From JAPHTQ01 sp051747405 (GTDB lineage: Bacteria > Pseudomonadota > Gammaproteobacteria > Thiohalomonadales > Thiohalomonadaceae), in the NCBI GenBank assembly GCA_051747405.1, contig JBNJGC010000165.1, positions 1 to 5,298 of the forward strand: 5,298 bases of DNA, given 5' to 3'. The notes beneath the pieces were generated by a model. It made no database searches and had not been told where the DNA came from. It was given only the letters and a program-made list of their open reading frames with translations. Positions 1 through 5,298 of this stretch are shown here, piece by piece (the stretch's first letter is position 1; every line of letters starts with the position of its first letter). Both the position numbers and the translations under genes were made by a program.

Positions 1-50
1 GCGCATCCTATCTTCTTAGACAGCCATGGCCGCCCCCTTCCCACAACAAG

Positions 51-140
51 CCGTCATTCCGGGCTTGACCCGGAATCCATCGCGAAACACACGGCGAAGG
101 TAACCTTGGCATGGATGCCGGAGCAGGTCCGGCATGGCGG
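51..140. repeat. Composite palindromic intergenic element (two hairpins in a cruciform)
   Basis: Two perfect 8-bp inverted repeats lie side by side. ATTCCGGG (56-63) pairs with CCCGGAAT (69-76) over a 5-nt loop, and ATGCCGGA (115-122) pairs with TCCGGCAT (128-135), also over a 5-nt loop. The flanks pair as well: ATCCAT (75-80) is complementary to ATGGAT (111-116), and CCGTCAT (51-57) pairs with ATGGCGG (134-140) with one mismatch. The whole can fold as a cruciform with a central loop at 81-110. The sequence around 'attccgggcttgacccggaat' resembles intergenic palindromes I recall as widespread in proteobacteria. That family assignment is recall and was not searched. No protein-coding content is evident. 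Confidence 0.75.
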
Positions 141-141
141 C

Positions 142-168
142 CTCCGTGTTCTCTGTGAGCTCTGTGGC
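142..168. repeat. GT-rich 27-bp dispersed repeat, copy 1
   Basis: This 27-mer recurs in the same orientation at 3881-3907 with a single T/C difference at its ninth base. It is internally redundant, with CTCTGTGAG followed by CTCTGTGG. It sits directly after the composite palindrome and is downstream of the pilR stop. Both copies are outside genes, on either side of the PP_0621-like/pilS/pilR operon. Nothing suggests that it encodes a protein. Confidence 0.8.
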
Positions 169-182
169 TTTACCCTTCTCCT

Positions 183-214
183 GGTGCGCTTCGCAGGCTC
201 GGCAGCACCCTACG
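183..214. repeat. REP-like short inverted repeat
   Basis: GGTGC (183-187) pairs with GCACC (205-209), enclosing a GC-rich loop that contains TGCG/CGCA, and is followed by the tail CCTACG. The pattern 'ggtgcgcttcgc ... gcaccctacg' resembles a REP-like intergenic element I recall from many gammaproteobacterial genomes. The family identity comes from memory, not from a search. It lies about 50 bp downstream of the pilR stop and could contribute to 3' end formation or mRNA stability of that transcript, but no U-tract follows it on the minus strand. Confidence 0.5.
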
Positions 215-219
215 TTCCG

Positions 220-234
220 GCGGGTACGGCCCGC
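220..234 (-). terminator. Possible weak hairpin downstream of pilR
   Basis: GCGGG (220-224) and CCCGC (230-234) form a 5-bp GC-only stem with a 5-nt loop, starting 26 nt beyond the pilR stop on the minus strand. There is no run of T residues after it in that direction, so it lacks the second half of an intrinsic terminator. It is listed only because it is the nearest structure to the end of the operon. Confidence 0.2.
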
Positions 235-260
235 TCTATTGGGGGGCTGTCGGCAGGGGG

Positions 261-1622
261 TTATTCGAGGTCGAGCTTTTTCAGTCGGTAGCGTAGGGCG
301 CGGAAGGTGATGCCGAGCTGGCGGGCGGCGGCGGTTTTGTTGCCGTGGGCGCGCTCCAGGGCTTGTTGCAGCAGGTCGCGTTCGATGTTTTCCAGGTAGG
401 CTTCGAGGCCGATCTCTTCGACTTCGCCGCTGGGGTGGTGGGCGGCGGGGGGCGCGTGGTTGCCGCCCAGGTGGATGTCGCTCTGGTCGATGGTGTTGCC
501 TTCGCAGAGGGTCATGGCCCGTTCGAGGATGTTCTCCAGCTCGCGCACGTTGCCGGGGAAGGGGTGGCTGCGCAGGCTCTCCAGCGCGGCGTCGGTGAGG
601 TGGGGCTGGGGCAGGCCCATCTCTTCGGCCAGTTGGCGGGTGAAGTGGTCTACCAGCTGGGGGATGTCTTCGGGGCGCTGGCGCAGTGGGGGGATGTGCA
701 GTTCGATGACGTTGATGCGGTAGAAGAGGTCTTCGCGGAAGCGCCCTTCGCGCACCTCTACTGCCAGGTCTTTGTGGGTGGCGCTGAGGATGCGCACGTC
801 GATGTGCTCCTCTTTCTGTGCACCGACGGGGCGCACGGCCTTCTCCTGGATGGCGCGCAGGAGTTTAACCTGCATCTCCAGCGGCAGGTCGGCCACCTCG
901 TCGAGAAAGAGGGTGCCGCCGTTGGCGGCCTGGAACAGGCCCTGTTTGTCGGCGTTGGCGCCGGTGAAGCTGCCCTTTTTGTGGCCGAACAGCTCGCTCT
1001 CCATCAGGTCGGCGGGGATGGCGCCGCAGTTGACGGCGATGAAGGGGGCTTCGCTGCGCGGGCCCTGGGCGTGGATGAGCCGCGCCACCAGCTCCTTGCC
1101 GGTGCCCGACTCGCCGCTGATGTAGACCGGGGCCTGGCTGCGGGCGAGCTTTTTGCTGGTGGTGCGGATCTTCTCGATGGTGCTCGATTCGCCCAGCAGC
1201 TGCGGGCCACAGGGGGGGGCGGGGCGACCGTTGCTGCGCTGTTCGGTCAGGCGCAGGGCGCTGGTGACCAGGTCGCGCAGGGTCTGTAGCTCCACCGGTT
1301 TGTTGAGGAAGTCGAAGGCGCCCGCCTTGAGCGCATCGATGGCGGAGTTCATGTTGCCGTGGGCGGTGATCATCGCCACCGGGGTGTCGGGCCAGTCGCG
1401 CTGGATCTCGCGGATGAGGTCGATGCCGCTGCCGTCGGGCAGACGCATGTCGGTCAGGCAGAGGTCGAAGCGGTGCTGCCCCAGCAGGGCGCGGGCCTCG
1501 GCGAGGGTCTCCGCCTCGAGGCAGTCGAGCCCCATGCGGGTGAGGGTCAGGGCCAGCAGTTCACGGATGTCCGGCTCATCGTCGATGATCAGGACCAGGT
1601 GTTGTGCCGCATTACGGTTCAT
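261..1622 (-). CDS. pilR: PilR: sigma-54-dependent response regulator of type IV pilus transcription
   Basis: The protein has 453 residues, close to the roughly 445 of Pseudomonas PilR. The receiver domain spans about residues 8-125, with acidic pocket D14/D15, phosphoacceptor D58, T86 and K108. The AAA+ sigma-54 activation domain spans about 142-380, with Walker A GESGTGKE (170-177), the sigma-54-contacting loop GSFTGA (217-222) and Walker B ending in D241-E242. A Fis-type helix-turn-helix closes the protein (about 428-453, 'NKTAAARQLGITFRALRYRL'). In the loop Ser replaces the Ala of canonical GAFTGA, which I recall as usual in PilR. When phosphorylated by PilS the family binds enhancers and activates sigma-54 promoters, classically pilA. 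The ATG at 1622 lies inside the 3' end of pilS and directly precedes the receiver fold. The frame stays open upstream to 1859, but that stretch is the shadow of pilS and is not domain-like. The ribosome site is weak, so translational coupling to pilS is plausible. Confidence 0.95.
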   Translation of the reverse strand: MNRNAAQHLVLIIDDEPDIRELLALTLTRMGLDCLEAETLAEARALLGQHRFDLCLTDMRLPDGSGIDLIREIQRDWPDTPVAMITAHGNMNSAIDALKAGAFDFLNKPVELQTLRDLVTSALRLTEQRSNGRPAPPCGPQLLGESSTIEKIRTTSKKLARSQAPVYISGESGTGKELVARLIHAQGPRSEAPFIAVNCGAIPADLMESELFGHKKGSFTGANADKQGLFQAANGGTLFLDEVADLPLEMQVKLLRAIQEKAVRPVGAQKEEHIDVRILSATHKDLAVEVREGRFREDLFYRINVIELHIPPLRQRPEDIPQLVDHFTRQLAEEMGLPQPHLTDAALESLRSHPFPGNVRELENILERAMTLCEGNTIDQSDIHLGGNHAPPAAHHPSGEVEEIGLEAYLENIERDLLQQALERAHGNKTAAARQLGITFRALRYRLKKLDLE

Positions 1623-3261
1623 GGGCTCTATTATCCCTCTCCGGCAGGCGAAAGACCAGCCGGAAGCGGCTCTCGCCTTCGGCGGTGGGCTCGTAGCGCA
1701 GTTGGGCGTGGTTGCCCTCGGCCAGCTCTCGGGCCAGGTAGAGACCCAGGCCGGTGCCGCTGCTCTCGGTGGTGAAGAAGGGCTCGAAGATCTGCCCCCG
1801 GTGCGCCTCGCTGATGCCGGGGCCGGTGTCGATGATGTCGAGGTGGCCGAAGCGTTCATCCAGCCGGCCGCCGCGCAGGGTCACCTTGGCCCGGCCCTCC
1901 TTCTCCTCGGCGTGGCGCAGGCCGTTGAGGCAGAGGTTGAGCAGCAGCTGCTGCAGCTGGTTGGGGTCGAAGTGGGCGGCCAGTTCGGGGTCGTCCAGCT
2001 CCAGTTTGAGCTGGCCCGCCTGGTCGGGGTTGGCCTGTTCGAGTTCGTCGATAAAGCGCTCCAGCCAGGGTTTGAGGGTGAGCGCTTCGCTACGGGCGCG
2101 ATCGCGCCGGCCCAGTTGCAGCACATTCTCCACGATGGTGTTAATCCGCCGCGACTGCTCGGCGATGATCTCGGTCAGGCGCCGGTCGGCCTTGCCCAGT
2201 TCGGGGGATTCGGCCAGCAGCGCCCCGGCGTGGCTGATGGCGCCGAGGGGGTTGCGGATCTCGTGGGCGATGCTGGCGGTCAGCCGTCCCAGGGAGGCGA
2301 GCTTGAGCTGCTGGGCCTGGTTGGTGGTGGTCGCCGCATCCTCGAGGAAGATCAGGATGCCGTCGTCGTGCTCCTTGCCGATGGCGAGAAACTGCGCCAG
2401 CAGCTCGTTGGGGGTGCCCTCCACCTGCAGATGGACCTTTTCGCGGTGGGGGGCGTGCTGCCACTGCTGGAGCTGGTGGCTGAGGACGATGGAGATCTGC
2501 AGCAGCGGCACCGGCAGGGCGCTCAGGGGGGTGCCGAGCATGTACCAGGCGGCGCCGTTCATCAGCCGTACCCGGTTGTCCGGGTCGACCACCATCACCC
2601 CGGTCTGCATGTGCTGGATAATGTATTCGGTCAGCTGCGCCATGTTGGCCAGATCGATGGAGCGCTGGCGTGCCAGCGCCTCGCTCTCGTGGGCGCGGCG
2701 GGCCAGTACATGGGCCAGTACGGCGGTGGCGAAGAGGGTCGCCCCCAGCAGGCCGGCAAGGGGGTAGTTGACCGCGCCGCTGGGGGTGCTGAACTCGCTG
2801 TAGATCTGCTCGAGCAGGATGGCGATGGTCGCCAGCGCGGCAAACAGCCCCGAGACCCGCCCGGCGGCGATCATGCTGCCGTTGGCCACGCTGACCACCA
2901 GCAGCATCCCCACGCCGCTGCTTACCCCGCCGCTGGCGTGCATCCAGAGGGTGATGAAGACGATGTCGGCCAGGATGTGCAGGTGGAGCTGAGCGAGAAA
3001 GGGCGGCTTGCGGAGCCCCAGCAGGTACATCGCCACCAGGCTGAAGCCCAGGTAGGCGAGGCTGGTGTGGTGGAACAGATCGGGGTGTATGCTGCCCAGG
3101 GGTTTCGGCAGCTCGCCCAGGAGCTGGAGCACGACGAACAGCGTCGCCAGGGTGAAGCGGTAGAGGTTGAGAAAGCGCAGCGGTCGCCAGGTACGGCTGG
3201 GGCTGTGGGTCGAGGGGGCCGACTTGAGCGGACCGAATGGCGGCGTGTGCGAGGTTGGCAC
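1612..3261 (-). CDS. pilS: PilS: membrane sensor histidine kinase partner of PilR
   Basis: The protein has 549 residues (Pseudomonas PilS is about 530). After an S/T/P-rich cytoplasmic-looking leader of about 28 residues there are six hydrophobic segments, roughly 29-48, 68-83, 93-107, 117-134, 137-152 and 167-187, matching the six-helix PilS sensor. A PAS-like segment follows (about 208-308, 'MQTGVMVVDPDNRVRLMN'). The kinase core has H-box HEIRNPLG with phosphorylated H333, N-box N446 (LNLCLNGLRHA), G1 box DTGPG (478-482), F-box FEPFF (492-496) and G2 box GTGLGL (502-507). All catalytic elements are intact. In known systems PilS sits at the inner membrane, senses pilin and controls PilR phosphorylation. 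The chosen start is GTG, because an AGGAG lies 6 nt upstream at 3268-3272. The stop overlaps the pilR start by 11 bp, and the upstream small gene ends 17 bp before it, so this is an operon. Confidence 0.95.
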   Translation of the reverse strand: MPTSHTPPFGPLKSAPSTHSPSRTWRPLRFLNLYRFTLATLFVVLQLLGELPKPLGSIHPDLFHHTSLAYLGFSLVAMYLLGLRKPPFLAQLHLHILADIVFITLWMHASGGVSSGVGMLLVVSVANGSMIAAGRVSGLFAALATIAILLEQIYSEFSTPSGAVNYPLAGLLGATLFATAVLAHVLARRAHESEALARQRSIDLANMAQLTEYIIQHMQTGVMVVDPDNRVRLMNGAAWYMLGTPLSALPVPLLQISIVLSHQLQQWQHAPHREKVHLQVEGTPNELLAQFLAIGKEHDDGILIFLEDAATTTNQAQQLKLASLGRLTASIAHEIRNPLGAISHAGALLAESPELGKADRRLTEIIAEQSRRINTIVENVLQLGRRDRARSEALTLKPWLERFIDELEQANPDQAGQLKLELDDPELAAHFDPNQLQQLLLNLCLNGLRHAEEKEGRAKVTLRGGRLDERFGHLDIIDTGPGISEAHRGQIFEPFFTTESSGTGLGLYLARELAEGNHAQLRYEPTAEGESRFRLVFRLPERDNRAHEP

Positions 3262-3267
3262 AGGCGG

Positions 3268-3272
3268 CTCCT
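3268..3272 (-). promoter_or_regulatory. Ribosome binding site deciding the pilS GTG start
   Basis: On the minus strand AGGAG ends 6 nt before the GTG at 3261-3259, the best Shine-Dalgarno match in the operon. It supports the non-ATG start, and it lies within the 17-bp gap after the stop codon of the preceding small gene. Confidence 0.75.
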
Positions 3273-3278
3273 GGTGGC

Positions 3279-3509
3279 TTAGGCCGGTCCGGCGTCCCGG
3301 TGTTCGGGGCTGCAGTAGCTCTCGCCGTCACGCTCCAGCGCCTCGTTCTGCGGGATGTGGATGCCGCAGTGGGCGCAGCGCACCATCTTCTGACCGTCTA
3401 CCTGCTTGGGTGGTCTCTCCTGCGGACGCGGGCGGTCCAGCAGCCGACGGAACATGCGGTAGAGCAGCCAGACGATGAGGCCGATGGCGATAAGTCGGAA
3501 CAGATACAT
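3279..3509 (-). CDS. PP_0621-family small membrane-anchored zinc-ribbon protein
   Basis: The protein has 76 residues. One hydrophobic N-terminal helix (about 3-17, 'LFRLIAIGLIVWLLY') is followed by a basic stretch (R18, R21, R22, R26, R28), which predicts an inner-membrane anchor with a cytoplasmic C-terminus. After a proline-rich linker comes a compact metal-binding module: C45-x2-C48 ('MVRCAHCG'), H51, then C66 and H70 ('YCSPEH'). The pattern matches the uncharacterised PP_0621 family, which I recall as commonly sitting just upstream of pilS in gammaproteobacteria. The biochemical role is unknown. Position as first gene of the pilS-pilR transcript suggests, but does not show, a link to PilSR signalling or pilus biogenesis. 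The ATG at 3509 has a modest AGGG 6 nt upstream. Zinc binding is inferred from the Cys/His spacing. Confidence 0.85.
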   Translation of the reverse strand: MYLFRLIAIGLIVWLLYRMFRRLLDRPRPQERPPKQVDGQKMVRCAHCGIHIPQNEALERDGESYCSPEHRDAGPA

Positions 3510-3576
3510 GGGATACCCTGACGGCGATGAATGGCGCTATTGTAGCGTAATGCGGGCGTGGAGGATAATGAGCTCC

Positions 3577-3658
3577 ATATTGAAACCAGGGTGAGCGCAT
3601 ACTTACATAACACCCCGCGTACACCAGCGATGACAAAGTATGCGGTTGCCCTGAATAT
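3577..3658. repeat. Long imperfect stem-loop in the pilSR/sucC intergenic region
   Basis: Three nested pairings are visible. ATATT (3577-3581) pairs with AATAT (3654-3658), CAGGG (3587-3591) with CCCTG (3649-3653), and CGCATACTT (3596-3604) with AAGTATGCG (3636-3644). A symmetric 4x4 internal loop (TGAG/GTTG) separates the inner two stems, a 5-nt bulge lies between the outer two, and the apical loop is 31 nt. Read on the minus strand it would fall 68 nt or more upstream of the PP_0621-like ATG, so it could be in that mRNA's leader. It may equally be a degenerate dispersed element. No known RNA family was recognised. Confidence 0.6.
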
Positions 3659-3880
3659 TGAAACGCGGAGCGAGGCTTAGTACGCAGAGGTGGGCTTTCG
3701 CTGTGCGGGTTGTTTGCCTCGACCGGCAATCAATGAGATCCCTCTTGTTCGCACAGGAGCTTGCCACGGTTTGCCACACGAACATATTGAACGTGCGGTA
3801 AAGTGACGTGACCGACGCTTCACTCGGTACGCTGTCAATACGGCGGTGGAGCTCAGTGCACGGCGGTTATGAGCCTTATG

Positions 3881-3907
3881 CTCCGTGTCCTCTGTGAGCT
3901 CTGTGGC
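3881..3907. repeat. GT-rich 27-bp dispersed repeat, copy 2
   Basis: It matches the copy at 142-168 at 26 of 27 positions in the same orientation. It ends 90 bp before the sucC ATG and its last two bases begin the GCAAAA/TTTTGC inverted repeat (3906-3911, 3920-3925). It therefore abuts or overlaps the presumed sucC promoter region. Confidence 0.8.
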
Positions 3908-3921
3908 AAAATATACAGGTT

Positions 3922-3950
3922 TTGCGCGGGGCTGCGCTTTGTTTCACAAT
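3922..3950 (+). promoter_or_regulatory. Candidate sigma-70 promoter for sucCD
   Basis: TTGCGC (3922-3927) and CACAAT (3945-3950) are separated by exactly 17 nt, about 45 bp before the sucC start. The matches to consensus are partial: three of six at -35 and four of six at -10. No other pair in the 100 bp upstream of sucC fits better. It is a weak call made from spacing and location. Confidence 0.25.
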
Positions 3951-3986
3951 AGACCGACATTTTGCGCGCGTTTGAATAATCATCCC

Positions 3987-3992
3987 GGGGGA
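3987..3992 (+). promoter_or_regulatory. Ribosome binding site of sucC
   Basis: The purine run GGGGGA ends 5 nt before the ATG at 3998 and fixes that start, which also gives the canonical MNLHEYQAK N-terminus. Confidence 0.7.
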
Positions 3993-3997
3993 AACCG

Positions 3998-5167
3998 ATG
4001 AATCTCCACGAATATCAGGCAAAGGGGGTCTTTGCCCAGTACGGTGTGCCGGTGCCGGAAGGGCAGGTGGCCGGCTCCGTTCACGAGGCAGAGCACATCG
4101 CCCAGGCGCTCGGCGGCGGGCGCTGGGTGGTCAAGGCGCAGGTACACGCCGGCGGGCGGGGTAAAGCCGGCGGGGTGGTGCGGGTCGACACCATTGAGGA
4201 TCTCAAGGATGCGGCGCTTCGCCTGCTCGGCAGTCGCCTGGTAACCCACCAGAGCGGCGCCGAGGGGCAGCCGGTCAACCAACTCCTTATTGAAGGGGTG
4301 AGCGACATCGCTCGCGAGATCTACCTGAGTGTGGTGGTGGACCGGGCGCGTAAGCGTATCGTCTTTATGGCCTCCAGCGAGGGCGGCGTGGATATCGAGG
4401 AAGTGGCCGCCAAGAGCCCGGAGAAGATCTGCACCGTTGCGGTCGATCCGGTGGTGGGTTTGCAGCCCTACCAGACCCGGCGCATCGCCTTCGGTCTCGG
4501 CCTGGAGGGGGGGCAGGTGAAGGAGCTTGGCACCATTATGAGCGGGCTGTATCGCCTCTTTACCGAGCGTGACGCCGCGCTGGTGGAGATCAACCCGCTG
4601 GTGGTCACCGGCGAGGGCCATCTTATCGCCCTGGATGCCAAGATGAATCTGGATGAGAACGCCCTCTACCGTCAACCTGAGATGGCCAAGCTGCGCGATC
4701 CTTCGCAAGAGGATGAGCGGGAGTATCACGCCAAACAGCACGACCTGAACTATGTACACCTGGATGGCAATATCGGTTGCATGGTCAACGGCGCGGGGCT
4801 GGCCATGGCCACCATGGATCTGATCAAGCTCTCCGGCGGCCAGCCGGCCAATTTCCTCGATGTGGGCGGCGGCACCACCGCCGAGCGGGTGGCCGAGGCG
4901 TTCAAGCTGATCCTCTCCGACGAGAAGGTGGAGGCGATCCTGGTCAATATCTTCGGCGGCATCGTCCGCTGCGACCTCATCGCCGAGGGGATCATCGCCG
5001 CGGTCAAGGAGGTCGATACCCCACTGCCGGTGGTGGTGCGCCTGGAGGGCACCAACGTGGAGCAGGGGCGCAAGATGCTGTCCGAGAGCGGTCTGGCCAT
5101 TCAGGCATCCGAGAGTTTGACCGAGGCGGCGAAAATGGCCGTCGCCGCAGCGGGGGAGAGCAAATAA
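3998..5167 (+). CDS. sucC: Succinyl-CoA synthetase (ADP-forming) beta subunit SucC
   Basis: SucC and SucD convert succinyl-CoA, ADP and phosphate to succinate, ATP and CoA in the TCA cycle, in the cytoplasm. The protein has 389 residues (E. coli SucC has 388) and begins with the family signature MNLHEYQAK. The N-terminal ATP-grasp half (about 1-240) carries the nucleotide-binding K46 and glycine loop GRGK (53-56) within VHAGGRGKAGG, and the Mg ligands N199 (EINPL) and D213 (ALDAKMNLD). The C-terminal ligase half (about 245-389) has N264 (CMVNGAGLAM), the DVGGG segment (288-292) and the G320-G321 loop in NIFGGIVRCD that contacts the alpha-subunit phosphohistidine. No key residue is missing. 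The stop overlaps the sucD start by one base (TAATG), which indicates coupled translation. The gene is not next to sdh or sucAB here. Nucleotide preference (ATP or GTP) cannot be settled by eye. Confidence 0.98.
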   Translation: MNLHEYQAKGVFAQYGVPVPEGQVAGSVHEAEHIAQALGGGRWVVKAQVHAGGRGKAGGVVRVDTIEDLKDAALRLLGSRLVTHQSGAEGQPVNQLLIEGVSDIAREIYLSVVVDRARKRIVFMASSEGGVDIEEVAAKSPEKICTVAVDPVVGLQPYQTRRIAFGLGLEGGQVKELGTIMSGLYRLFTERDAALVEINPLVVTGEGHLIALDAKMNLDENALYRQPEMAKLRDPSQEDEREYHAKQHDLNYVHLDGNIGCMVNGAGLAMATMDLIKLSGGQPANFLDVGGGTTAERVAEAFKLILSDEKVEAILVNIFGGIVRCDLIAEGIIAAVKEVDTPLPVVVRLEGTNVEQGRKMLSESGLAIQASESLTEAAKMAVAAAGESK

Positions 5168-5298
5168 TGGCGATTTTGATCGATAGAGACACCAAAGTGA
5201 TCTGCCAGGGCTTCACCGGTAAGCAGGGCAGCTTCCACTCCGAACAGGCGATCGCCTACGGCACCAACCTGGTCGGCGGCGTCACCCCCGGCAAGGGC
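5167..5298 (+). CDS. sucD: Succinyl-CoA synthetase alpha subunit SucD, N-terminal part (cut by window end)
   Basis: Forty-four codons are present before the window ends, beginning MAILIDRDTKVICQGFTGKQ. This is the Rossmann-fold CoA-binding domain of the alpha subunit. The CoA-contacting loop GFTGKQG is at 15-21, HSEQAIAYGT follows at 24-33, and VGGVTPGKG at 36-44 includes the CoA-binding K43. The active-site histidine and the rest of the roughly 290-residue protein lie beyond the edge. The ATG at 5167 shares its A with the sucC stop codon, and a GGAGAG at 5155-5160 serves as the ribosome site 6 nt upstream. The subunit forms the catalytic complex with SucC. Confidence 0.96.
   Translation, partial: MAILIDRDTKVICQGFTGKQGSFHSEQAIAYGTNLVGGVTPGKG

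Larger units (their letters stand above)
3510..3997. other. Divergent intergenic region between the pilSR operon and sucCD
   Basis: This 488-bp stretch has no convincing gene. It is visibly poorer in GC than the flanking coding DNA. It contains a small CGCTA/TAGCG hairpin (3535-3547), a large imperfect stem-loop (3577-3658), a duplicated ATATTGAAAC, a tandem TTGCCAC pair at 10-bp spacing (3761-3767 and 3771-3777) and a 6-bp inverted repeat TGTTCG/CGAACA around that pair (3746-3751, 3779-3784). It also contains the second GT-rich 27-mer (3881-3907) and a GCAAAA/TTTTGC inverted repeat (3906-3925). Both flanking operons must be transcribed outward from here. I could not fix a convincing promoter on the minus strand. 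Minus-strand open frames of 60-130 codons here read across the repeats, lack ribosome sites and show no recognisable fold. Confidence 0.8.

Noticed and set aside
217..222. Ser in place of Ala in the PilR sigma-54 contact loop (residues 217-222 of the protein) as a defect
   Set aside because: GSFTGA is, to my knowledge, normal in PilR proteins, so it is not a sign of lost activity.
106..291. A 61-codon plus-strand open frame starting within the composite palindrome
   Set aside because: It reads straight through three repeat elements and into the antisense of the pilR 3' end, and no ribosome site precedes it. It is a by-product of repeats.
1620..1859. An N-terminal extension of PilR to 532 residues
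   Set aside because: The extra 79 codons overlap the pilS kinase domain in another frame and have shadow composition. The ATG at 1622 directly precedes a complete receiver domain and gives the usual family length.
1153..3282. A 709-codon plus-strand open frame opposite pilS and pilR, and a 314-codon one at 345-1289
   Set aside because: Both lie antisense to intact pilS/pilR. Their translations are low-complexity, rich in A, G, V, Q and R, with no recognisable domain. They arise because GC-rich codon usage removes stops from the opposite strand.
3577..3664. A CRISPR array or integron attC site suggested by the repeated ATATTGAAAC and the stem-loop
   Set aside because: There are only two convincing copies, 10 bp long and diverging after that, so there is no repeat-spacer regularity and no cas gene. 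The conserved GTTRRRY/RYYYAAC core pair of attC sites is absent.
3603..3785. A 60-codon minus-strand open frame rich in Cys and Arg in the intergenic region
   Set aside because: It has no recognised fold and no ribosome site that I could see, and it crosses the stem-loop and the duplicated 10-mer. Coding is not supported.

Overview
The window looks like ordinary chromosome of a GC-rich gammaproteobacterium. The evidence is a PilS/PilR two-component pair preceded by a PP_0621-type small zinc-ribbon protein, plus a sucCD operon whose SucC aligns with the E. coli enzyme residue for residue at every catalytic position I checked. Genus cannot be set from the sequence alone. A Chromatiales-like or sulfur-oxidiser-like lineage is only a guess, from the GC-rich coding style and the repeat-laden intergenic DNA.

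Layout. Positions 1-260 hold no convincing gene. They are a mosaic of short dispersed-type repeats: a composite palindrome (51-140), a GT-rich 27-mer (142-168) and a REP-like inverted repeat (183-214). Next comes a minus-strand operon, read right to left: a 76-residue membrane-anchored zinc-ribbon protein (3509-3279), pilS (3261-1612, GTG start) and pilR (1622-261). The spacing is 17 bp and then an 11-bp overlap, so the three are very probably co-transcribed. Positions 3510-3997 form a 488-bp divergent intergenic region that is visibly less GC-rich than the genes. It carries a long imperfect stem-loop, a duplicated 10-mer, a second copy of the GT-rich 27-mer (26 of 27 identical) and the presumed promoters of both flanking operons. 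Finally sucC (3998-5167) and the first 44 codons of sucD (5167-5298, cut by the window edge) run on the plus strand with a TAATG stop/start overlap.

How the genes work together. PilS is a six-helix membrane sensor kinase with a PAS-like segment. It phosphorylates PilR, a sigma-54 enhancer-binding protein that in known systems activates the major type IV pilin gene pilA. No pilA or other pilus structural gene lies in the window, so the target is elsewhere. SucCD is the TCA-cycle succinyl-CoA synthetase and has no obvious functional link to PilSR; the two operons simply diverge from one intergenic region. I found no mobile-element gene, CRISPR array, defence locus or novel system. The only material worth a second look is the intergenic repeat architecture.
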